A stretch of DNA of 64,000 bases from assembly GCA_949710005.1 (NCBI GenBank), contig OX453285.1, positions 26,447,002 to 26,511,001 of the forward strand, read 5' to 3'. The position numbers and the translations under genes were made by a program. Below the pieces are notes generated by a model. That model was not told the origin of the DNA. It ran no database searches and worked only from the letters and a program-made list of their open reading frames with translations. Position 1 is the stretch's first letter. Each line of letters starts with the position of its first letter. This document shows positions 38,701 through 50,400 of this stretch, piece by piece. Source of the DNA: Ricordea florida. Taxonomy: Eukaryota > Cnidaria > Anthozoa > Corallimorpharia > Ricordeidae.

Positions 38701-41700
38701 CAGATGCTCTTACAATGTGCTTTTCATTCGTGTTATCATCGTATTCATCAATATTGACGGACCGAAGGCAAACAGTGGAAATGGTTTTTCGGTGATTCTT
38801 TCACAAACGACTGCGTTACCACAGTGACTAATAGTCAAAGTGGTGCCGCCAGCGCTTCACTGGATCCCCTGTCTAAACGTTTTAGTCAAACAGTGGTTTT
38901 TTGTGTAAAACCTCTTACTTCCACAGTACAGTCTGCAGTCAAACAACACTGATGGATCAAACATCTGACGCTTCACTCTCGGAATCAAGCCTTGACTACC
39001 TCTACTTTTCAACCCTTTCACTCTCAGAGTCAAACCTTGACTCATGCAAAAAAATTCAGTGACAAAAGAGTTGATAAATGTAAGTTGTTATTAAAATAAA
39101 AGGTGTGTTAGTGTTTCGAGCGTTAGCTCTTCGCTCTGACAAAGGACTGACGCTAGAAAAGTTATCTTCCCTTTTATCCTAAGGTGTTACAACTTACACT
39201 CATCTACGCATTTCAGATAGAGCCTTTTTCGTGTGTTCTAATTTCCAGTTCTTTAGCAATTGTAACTCCTTCATTAAGTCAAGCAATGGGGTTCTACTTT
39301 TCAACACTTGCATTCTCAGAGTCAAACTTTGGAGTTATACAGTGATTCTAATTCATTCTTTTTTTGCCTAAATCAACCGTGACCGCAACTATGGCGTTAT
39401 ACCCTATTAATGGGTATTGTTAGTATTTTAATACTTTCAAAATCGTATTTTTGAGAATATTTGAAGATGTAAACGAAAAAGTCGCCAGCAAGTAAAAAAG
39501 AAGTTAAGAAATAGTCAAATGTTTCAATGTAATGAGACTTAAAACGAACCCATAAATTTTTTTAAAACTACTTAGCTTTTTGACAAAACGCAAAACGTTC
39601 AATACAAAACGCTTTGTTAATTTCCTACTTGCCTAGAGGGTAGGTAATTTCATATAATATATCAGTAATTGGCAACACAACCCAGAAAATTAATTTCTCG
39701 ATAAATTCATAACAACATGCTGTGTTCGTTACAGCGAACACCTTCTGGACAAGGTCGCGTTCGAGAACGGCAGACATCGATTGACAATTGTGGCAACTCT
39801 CTAAGACATACAAACGGAACCTTCTAATTATTTAATCAGTGTCTTCGGGGTACACCGTTCTTTTACCTGTTAAGGCAAAAAACAAGCAAATAGATAATAC
39901 GAAACCCGCAATCCTCTGTATTAACACCTGCAAAGGACAACACAATTTGACGGAAAAAAATTAGCCTTAAAGCGAAATGGGAAACGCGATATGATAGCTA
40001 GAATTCATTGATATTCCATGGTAATATCATTCGCAAAACAAATGAATTATGCGGTTGACCAGTACATTGAGTAACATTATACAACAACGCCTACACCAAG
40101 CGACCTCCTGAGAATATTAAATCGCACTTTACGAGCCGATTGTGTTGCGAGTAAATACTTTCTACTGAATTTTGGAAAAGAGGAAAGTCCTACCGTCTGC
40201 TTACCCGAGGAGGCAAAGACTGGCGAACTTGGGATATACAGTGGCCCGAGAATAGTATTTTTCTCACTTGCCGCGCAGAAAATGCAAAATCGCATCCGAA
40301 CCCCGCAAGACAAACAGAACAACACAAAGACGGTGAATGTCATGTAAATTTGTCTGAACAGGTGAAGGGGGATCTGAACGCGAACTAGTCGTAGATTTCA
40401 TCAGACCGAAAAAAAAAAAACAATTAAAACAGAACAGGATAACGCTGCATGACAACAGCCACCAAGAAGGGGTTCGAGCGCGCGCATGAGAAAGCTGCAT
40501 CTGAAGGAATCAAGGAAATACTGGTTAATGATTTATCAGCTTTTTAAAATTTTCTAACCCACGCCACCTGAAAAGATACTTTCACTACAAGACTAACCAC
40601 AATACGCATTGCTTCAAGCCTTCAGAAAATCAGCAGAAATCGAGTCTTAGAAAAAGGTAGGTAGATTGCTGACTAGGTTATCGAAGCAAGCTTGGTATAC
40701 AAAAGATAGGAGTACGTCAAATATAACTACACAATACAACGTGTACATGCAATATCCGCCTAAACTGGCAAGTGAAAGACAGTTGTCTCGCTTCAAGTGA
40801 CTTCTATACTTAAGCGGGTTTTTGTGCGATAAATAAACAGGGTCTCGTCGCACTTTCCGGCAGCGGACAAAATAACTGTGAAACTGTTGAATCTCAAAAG
40901 AGAAATGACATCCCCAACAAACACGACCACACTCCCAGACGCGGGGCAAAACGACGGAGAGGCAATTCTAGGAACGGCGTTTTTTATATCAGGGACGTTT
41001 CTCGCCGTCGTCTGCCCGCTTACAATTCTTGCCAACGGTCTGCTATTGATCGCGATCTACAAAGACCCGTTTAAAACGTTTCGTACCCCAATGGCGTTTT
41101 TCCTGGTGGGTTTGGCTGTTACAGATCTCGTCACCGGCTTAATACCTGAACCTCTGGTCACAGTGTGCTACTTTCTACGCTACCGACACCACCCTAAACA
41201 GATTCATTGTGAAACAATGTTCAAAGTCGCTGGTATTGTGGCTGCCATCACCACAAATGCGTCCTTCTTCATTGTGATGGCCTTCACTGTGGCGCAGTAT
41301 GTGGCAGTAGCATTTCCACTCAAGTACAAACGCTTCATCAGTGTTAGAAAGACCATGATTTGCATTGCTCTCATTTGGGTGTACGCTTCGATGTTTGAAG
41401 TTTCACAAATGATGGGAATTCCGCAAGAGATTGTGGAGAAAATCGATCTTCATCTTCACTCTACTTTCACCCTTCTTCTCACTATTCTCACTTATGTGCT
41501 GCTTCAGAAAGCCTTCCGAAAGCAGATGGTAAAACGGTCCATTACTCTAGCTGAAACAAGCACAATGAGCTCCAGTCGCACACAGGACAGCACTCGAAGA
41601 CAAAAACGAAAGCCGATAATGGAAAAGAAATTCATCAGAATGAACCTTGTGCTTATAATTGTGCTGTTAGTGTGTTCACAGCCCAGCGCGCTTTTGTGGT

Positions 41701-44700
41701 ACATATTCTTGTACTCAGATGAAAAAACTCGAACAAGTCTGACTCTATTTAAATCTCGCATCATTGCTGACAACACGCTGTACCTTAAATTCCTGCTTGA
41801 TCCTTTTGTGTTCGCTTTGAGGCTTCCTAAGTATCGTACAGCTCTCAAAAAAGCGCTCTGTCGCAGTGGTTAGCCCGACATGGGAAAAACACAACACAAA
41901 CTATACAAAAACAGGAGTCATCTTAAAAAAGAATCACAATGGACGTTGAATGCGATAAAGATGGGAGCTCATTGCGTTAAGAATGAACATGCAATTGACA
42001 CTAATTCATGGTGTGAAAGTGTATAGGAAAATTACATCACCAATGTCATAAAACACTCAGTTCAACCGTTAGCTATGGCATTAATCAAACGGCCTCAAAG
42101 TGAAAACATTTCACGTTTTCAATATAGACGCCAAGTTATCAATGCTCATTAACATATAAAACGGATAATTAGGGGCATAAAAAGGCCGCTGAAAAATATG
42201 CTTTTAAGTTTAATTTACTGTAATTGATAAGTGGAGGAAAACCGCTTCTGTCACATGGAATGCCAGAAGTATGAAGTGCTATGAGCAATGGAACACACTA
42301 TAATACGCTGATTTATAGATTTAAAAATACGAGGTTTCCACTTTCGATCAGCAAGAAGACAGAAATACTAAACTGCACCGTTTTAACTCGTGCATATATG
42401 AAATAGTTAAAGGCAGACTGAATGTAGAACAAACAGTACCACAACACAGTATTGTTCAGTAGCTTTCCAGAAAATGGTCACACTGAATGGTTTGATCCAG
42501 AGATGAAAAGGTTAGAGCCACAATGTGGACATATAAGTAGCCCTTTGTAGTCTTAATTCCATTTACCAAGTACCGATAAAGAGAATGCGTTAGTACTGAT
42601 ATAAACACAGTTAGATACTTGTTGTTAAGACACTTATTGCGTAACTGATAGATATGCACTCTTGCAATACGACGAAAGACTGCTAACTACAGGTACTAAT
42701 AAAGTACAGTCGACACCCGCTAACTCGGACCAATTTTCGTTTCCCTTCAAGTCATTTTTACTCGGGCTTTCCAAGGAAAAAGCCGGAGTGAAAATTCCGG
42801 CTTCGTTTTTTTTTTTCGTTCTGTGGCAAATCGCAGTCAAGTCCTTAACATGCATGCGTGTGGTAAATCGCAGCTTAAAACTACTACACATGCTGTTTTC
42901 AGCTCTGTACAATGACACAGCTGAAAAACCTGCATCTCTGGCGTACCATGACAGAAAACAATTATGACAGGATAAACAAATAATTCCATAAAAAATACTA
43001 ATGCAGGCACAAAAAAAAAGTTTCTTTCCAACATAATGCCCGAGTGAACGCAAATATGCGTCTAGTCTATATAGTTTTATCATTGATAACTCGAACTCCC
43101 GATAACTCGTAACTTTTTCAATGTCTCTTGAAAGTTTGAGTTATCGGGAGACGACTGCACCAACAAACTGAATTACCTGTTCTTCATATATCTCAAGCGG
43201 GTTATGATGTTTCCAAATGACAAGTCCATGGAATTTCTCCACTTTAAAGGTATTAGAAACTGAAAACAGAGTCAACAGTTATAAACTTGAATGTATGAAA
43301 TGTCATGTCCCTAAACCGCGGAATCAAGATTTAACAGGTGAAGAATTATTGTCGTTATGTTTTTGTGGTTCTGGTATGTACATAAAGAGTAGATAGCTGT
43401 TCAAAAAAGGTTTTTTCGAATTCCACCGTGTTTTTACCCTGAAACCGTCGCTCACAGTTCCCACTTGAGCCACACCCACCGAACTTGACCGAGTAGTAAG
43501 GAGTATGGGTCTATTCTTGACTTGACGTCACAAACTGATTTGCATGCATGTTTATAAAGACTTAATGATATGCCAATCAGTTTGTGACGTTAAATCGAGT
43601 AGTATGTAGCTATCTACTTTAGCTATCTACCCTTTACCTGACTGACCTCATCTGTCCTTATGTTCCTAGGCGCCCTCTTAGGTCCGCTGACCAACTTCTG
43701 CTGGAGCAGCCAACGCACAAGCTCAAATCGATTGGATTGAGGGTTTTCTCAATATGCGCGCCTTATCTCTGGAATTCCCTTCCATTTGAGATTAAAAGCA
43801 GCGGATCTGTCCCTATTTTTAAAGTTAAGCTTAAAACCCATCTTTTTCGACACGCCTATGTTTAGACTTTTGACTTTTTTTATTCTTAGGTTCTCTATAT
43901 TACAATATTTAGTGTATTTAGAGTATTGTGTATTGATTATAATTTATTTGACACTGTAAAGCGCATTTGGGCTCTTAATCAATTAATTATGTTCATACCA
44001 GAACCACAAAAAAAAAAAACAGAAGGCGATATAGGCACTTTAAACAGTACAAATAGCGTCATAAGACCGTTGTTAAAATCTCTCGCTGCGATAAAACAAC
44101 TTTGGTTTTGTTAATACAAGCATATTCATAGGTAACACGAGGCAATCAGTTTGATATTGATCGCACACTGTTTTTTTTTTCAACTTAATTTTTAACGCAA
44201 ATTAAATCAAGGAATGCGTTTGGGTCTGTTTTGAGTTCAGGAATAGCGATTTGAAAAAAAAAAAAATTCTTACCTGTTACTGAATGTCGGGATTCTATAG
44301 ACCCGAATGGATCGCTAGCGGTCATACTGTAAAACGAATGAAACATTTCAAACAGAAAGAAAACGTATTACATCCAGGAGGCAAAATATCACCCTGGACA
44401 AAAACGGAGCTGGAACGTTGACGCTAAGAAAAAAACTGTCCAATAGCGGCTTGATTAAGAATAGTTACACAGCATGGTTTGAACTTAAAAGAAAGTTAGA
44501 ACCACACTGAATGGTAACAGTACTGTTCAGTAGCTTTACAAAGAATGGTCACATGCATGGTTTGATCCACAGACGAAAACGTTAGAACCACACTGTCTAC
44601 AGTAAAACAAACAGTACCATAGTACAGTGTTGTAATATATAAAGGGAAACTTACGTCTTATAATTACAAAAGTCACAATCTTCAGCAGACGTCTTGATTA

Positions 44701-47368
44701 TATCAGCAACACTAAAGAAGGAAAGTGTAAGAGTAAAGGGCTTATCGTCTTTTCTTACTGCCATTCAGTACCAATGACGAAATGGCTGCACCTCGAGCAT
44801 TTCTAGCTTCTTGAGTGCTTAGCAAACCTCCCAAGTGCGTCCATAACTACATGGTTGCACAGTTGCTGCGTTTACCATCTTTTTATAGCATAACACTTCC
44901 CAACTTCACAATGTGACGTCAGCATGCAACCCATGAGCAAATGCATCGCGCGTATTAGCCAATCAGAGCGCGCGCTTTCCAAAAGCTATGTTGTAATGAA
45001 CCAAGCAAAACATTAAGAAATAGAAAACATTTTGCGTGTGTCTATCGAGTTTAAGTATAAATATACTAGCGTTCTATCACAAATGCCGCGCTCTGATTGG
45101 TTACACTACCCACTATCTGTTCTGTGATAGATAGTGAGTAGCGTAGCAGAGTGCCCTTGCTAACAAAATGGCGACCGTTTCTTCACGTTTACGAAGTGTC
45201 CGTGAAGAAGATGGATCATGTATCTTATGGGGGGCCTCGACCGATATCTCGGTCGACACATCGACCGAGATATCGGTCGATGTGTTGACCGATACTCGAT
45301 CGATACTCGGTCGATACGTCGACCGACTCTCGATCGATACTCGACCGACACTCGGTCGACATACCACCGATATATCGGCCGACATATCGGCCGATATGTC
45401 TGACACACATGTCCGCCGCTATAGTTGATACTTCACCGATACTTTACCGATACTTCACCGATATCTCACCGATACTTTACCGATACTTCTTCGTCACGTC
45501 GCCGAGTGTATCATGCCAGTTTATTGTTTTTGTTGTAATTTACTATAAAAAAATAACACATTTAAGTGTCATAATTACGATTTAATTAGAATGCTTATCT
45601 ACTTCAACTTTTTACAGGCTGATTCAAGTCTTAAAATCTTGAAAAAATTTTGTTGCAATATAAAATTTTTTGTTTGAGTTTTTTAAGTCATTATTTCATT
45701 AATTTAGGGAAATGTTTCTCCATTTATAAACGTTTTAAGTAAATACAACGTCTACCAAAAGCAGAAAATAGAGACCGGAAAAATTAAAATATCTATTTTT
45801 ATTAAACAACTTGACTTTTCAATTAAGTTGATGGGAATAACCCAGTCTCTCATATTTTTCCTCTCTCGTGCTTTCTCTGTTGCTCTTGTAAATGACATAT
45901 CGGCCGATATGTCGATCGAGGAACTGTAAAACTTATCCGACAAAGATCGATAGTTTACCGACATGCGACCGATAGTTGGCCGATAACCGACCGACACTAT
46001 GGCGATCGATAGTAGCGGTCGACACTCAGATGACAATATCGGTGGTATGTCGACCGAGTGTCGGTCGAGTATCGATCGAGACTAGAAAAGACAAAGTTTT
46101 GAACGACTAGTAGATTTATACTAAAGCAGTAAGATTATTCGCTCTCGATTTCTATGCGAGATAGTTGACGAGGGCACAACTATCACGCGATAGAAATCTC
46201 GAGCTCATAATCTAATTGTTTAATAGAACCACGAGTGGAAGTAAGCGAGTATTTGGACAGCTTTTTTGAGTTCTCGCAAACTTTCACGAGTGTTTCTATA
46301 ACTCAATAGAAACACGAAGAAAATGTGTTCTATTTCTTGCAGTAAATACCCCAAAGCCCGTGACTACCACAACTTTTATGCATTTTCTAAATTTGTTTAT
46401 TCTTACTTACTATTTCTTAGTCTCTGGGGTTGCTTCTCCTCCAGCCCCAGGTCGCTTCCCCCGCAGAGGATTAAAAACAGTTGATTCTTGGGTGTAAAGG
46501 TTGTCTATCGTAGTAATATGCTGGAGTGCAATAATGACATTTAATGATTATTCTCTGAAATTGACGTGACTAGTGGGCCACTATTTACTGAACTGCAAAG
46601 GAGGGCAATGGACACCATCAGTGTGAAAATACAACAAGCTGGTATCATCTGCAACAAGTAACATCTCGGACAAGTCAGAGATACTAGGCAGGTCATTAAT
46701 GTCTAAAAGGAAAAGTAAAGGTTATAAAAAAGAGCCCTGGAGTAGACCACACTTAATACGGTGAAGACATGATGAGACATTGTTGTATTGTACAAATTCT
46801 TCAAAATCAGTTAGGTAACTTTTAATCCACTGCAAGGCAGTACCACGAAAGCTATAGTGCATGAGCTCTTGAAAAAGGACATTGTGATTTAAGGGACGGA
46901 CCATTAGAAAAGTGATGGGGGGGGGGGGCGGGGGATGGGGAATAAAACAAAAAAAAATGCATGCAAGGGAAAATGCCAAGAAAAAAAATTCATGCAAAGG
47001 TAAAAAAAAATTCATGCAGAAGGAAGGTCCAATTGTGACTTTTTCACACGTAGTTAAAAAAATTCGTGCAGAGGGGTTCACTGAAAAAAAAAGTCCTGCA
47101 CAGGCAGTGAGCGAAAAAAAAAAATTCGTGCAAGCTGAAAATTCCCCATCCCCCCCCCCCATCACTTTTCTAATGGTCCGTCCCTAATGCGCTAAATGCT
47201 TTGAACAGATCAAGTAAGACCCTAAGAGTAACTTCATTTTCATCAATTGAAGACGCTATTTTATTAGTGAGATGAGTAAGTGTATGGTATGTGGCATGGT
47301 TTTTTTTCTGAGTCCAAATTATCATCCTTATCCGAGAAGACTAGAAAGTCTAACCATTTACAGATGTC

Positions 47369-47402
<34 letters not shown>

Positions 47403-50400
47403 TAAGACCCTGAGTGTTGGTTCGGCCGGGCTTGAACCCGGAACCTCCCGCACGGTAGTCTGGTGCTCTACCAACCTGTGGTAACATTGAAAAACAATGC
47501 AATGGTGATGGACGCGTAAGAATCCGCTCCGGCAAGTTTGGCCACTTTTTCCATCAAAAATGCCTGATAAAGCCAACAAACGAGCAAGAGAAGGTAGTTC
47601 TAGCTCTACAAAGTCAGATGAGGCACACTCCGACATTACGTTAAAATCTATAATGGAGAAATTGGAGTGCATTCAAGAGTCATTAGATTCGAACTTTGCC
47701 GAAGCCATGAGTGAAATCAATAATTTACGAGTAGATGTAAATGCCCGGCTTTCGATCTTAAAGAGCACCACAGACGATTTAAAAACATCCTTGGATGCCG
47801 CCTGGGTAGAAATAGAAACCTTAAAACAACAGGATGAGCAAAATAGGCTTCAGTTAGCTGAATTTATGAAGGAGAATGCACAACTCCAAGCTGAAATGTC
47901 TGCTACTAAAGCGAGAGTGATAAAGCTAGATAATTATACTAGAAGAGAAAACATACGGCTTCTCAATGTCCCCGAAAACCAAGACGAAAATTGCAAGGAA
48001 ATCTTACGAGGGTTGATGGCCGCGGTCAAAATGGAAGGTGCGAACAAAGTTGAATTCCATGCAGTTCACCGTATTGGAAAACAAAGAGATGATGGAAAGC
48101 CTCGCCCAATTATTGCACGGTTTGTCAACCGCGAAACCAGAAATGACCTTTGGCATCGACGAAAGGGTCTTGCTAACTCTCCAAATCACCAACATGTCAT
48201 CCTGGTACCCGACTATGCTTACGAGACTGCGAAGGAGCAAAAGAAACTGTCAATTGCTTTACGAAACGCCAGAAGGATGAACCTTTCCCCAGCATATATC
48301 AAGAATGGACGGATCTTTGTTCAAGGAAATTCATTTTCAGCGGACAATATTCCGGAGTGCTTTCAGTGCGATAAAGCTGTTTCAATGGACACATAAATAT
48401 CCTTTACACTTATAGTAACTTTAGTGCTACCCATGAGTGTTACAATTTAAGTTATTTACGCTTTTTAACTAGAGCCAACCTATTGCCGATGACAACCTAT
48501 TGCTGATAGATATATCTTATGTGCCCTAAGTATGTTATTTTAACTGTCCTGTATCTTTGTTTATATTCTGGGTTGCTAAATTATTTTGATATTTTGTTTT
48601 GTGATGTTTCTCTTTGTGCTCTCTGTCTTTGTTTTCTCTGTTGTGTTTTTTTGTTTGATATTACGAGGTCGCCACTCCAGGTCCATCTCCAGCTTTTTGA
48701 ATCATGTCTTTCAATTCGTCAAATTTTTCCAAAGTAGATAATCTAGCGATATGTTCCTTGAATGTCAGGGGACTATCGAGCGAGGCTAAGAGAAGAGAAA
48801 CTTTTAATTGGTTAAGGTATAAAAAATACTCTGTTTATTTTTTGCAAGAAGTGCACAGTTCAAAAGAAACGGAAAATCTATGGTTAGCTGAATGGAGTTA
48901 TAGAGGTCTGTTCAGCAGCCTCTCAAGTTCCAGAGCTGGTGTTTCCATCTTGTTCAGTAACAATTTTTCTTTTGAGATACTAAAGTACTTTTCAGACCCT
49001 GACGGAAGATTCATTACAGTTGATATCAAAACAGAAGACAAAACTATAACCCCACAAAATATTTATGCGCCAAATAATGATGATCCGAACTTCTTTCAAA
49101 GTGCCTTTGATAACCTTTCCACTTTTGAATGTGAACATTTGGTCTTAGGAGGAGACTTTAATCTAGTACAAAATATTCAAAAAGATAAGAAAGGAGGAAA
49201 TTTTACCACTCATTTTAAATCATTAGAAGTAATTGAAATGTTCAAAGAAAATATGAATTTGACGGACATTTGGCGTGATCTTCATCCGCACTCTCAGCGT
49301 TTCACGTGGAGAAGAAATAAACCAGAAATTCACTGTAGATTAGACTTTTTTTTGATTAGTTCAAGCTTATCTACCGATGCACTTGAGACGGATATTCTAT
49401 CGGGCTTTAAAACTGATCACTCTCTTATTACGTTGTCTCTTGGCACTAAAACAAACCCCAGAGGACCAGGTTTCTGGAAGTTGAACTGCCACTTTCTAAA
49501 GGATCTTGAATATATTAATCTTATTAAGGAGACCATAAATGTAGTGTCAAATGATTACAAAGAAGACGAATCAGTAGACGCGGTGCTTTTATGGGATGTG
49601 ATGAAAATGCAAATAAGAGCAGCTTCGATTAAATATGCAAAACAACAAAAGGCAAAGCAAAAATGTACTGTGAAGGCCCTAGAGACTGAGATTTTAATGC
49701 TTGAATGTAAACTTGAAAATGACCTTTCCGAAGTTGAGAAGCGTGAAGTCCGCATGAAACTAGAGATTAAGAAACAAAGCTTAGAACAATGGATCAAATA
49801 CAAAACCCAGGGTTCGATTATCAGGTCCAGAATGCGTTGGTACAATGAAGGTGAGAAAAATACAAAGTATTTTTTTGAGTTGGAGAAAAGGCATTTTAAT
49901 AGTAAAACAATAAGAAATCTGAAAATCGATGACAACATTATTTTAAACACAGATGAAGAAATCTTAAATGAAGCGAAACGCTTTTATCAAGCACTATACG
50001 CGTCAAAAAATAGCTCTTTTCAAAACGTTTCTGGCGAAGACCTTTTTTTCCAAAAAGAGAACCATTGTACAATAAGTGATATTGAAAGAAAACTTTGTGA
50101 AGGTCTGCTAACGGCTGCTGAATGTCTGGAAAGCTTAAAAACTATGGAATCAAACAAAACACCTGGTACGGACGGAATTCCAGTTGAATTTTATAAAGTC
50201 TTTTGGAATGACATTAAGCCCTTTTTTCTCTCTGCTATTAATGCTTCCCATGCTAAAGGCCTTCTCTCCATATCACAGAGGAGAGGATTATTAACTTTGA
50301 TTCCAAAGAAAGATAAATCTCTATGTTACATAAAAAACTGGAGACCCATCTCGCTTTTAAATTGTGATTATAAAATCGCAGCAAAATCAATCGCTAACAG

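Noticed and set aside
39837-40343. Minus-strand segments with signal-peptide-like frames and good splice sites (MTFTVFVLFCLSCG; VLIQRIAGFVLSIC)
   Set aside because: They do not fit the phase chain of the GalT/HIT-like gene and no further exons or homology support a separate gene.
45113-45428. Five overlapping open frames of Arg/Asp/Ser-rich repeats
   Set aside because: All are readings of the CGATA/TCGAC palindromic blocks, which avoid stops in most frames by composition.
46722-47165. Minus-strand 147-aa frame taken as one protein
   Set aside because: The first part is MITE sequence and only the end (from NHNVLFQ) belongs to a CR1-like RT relic.
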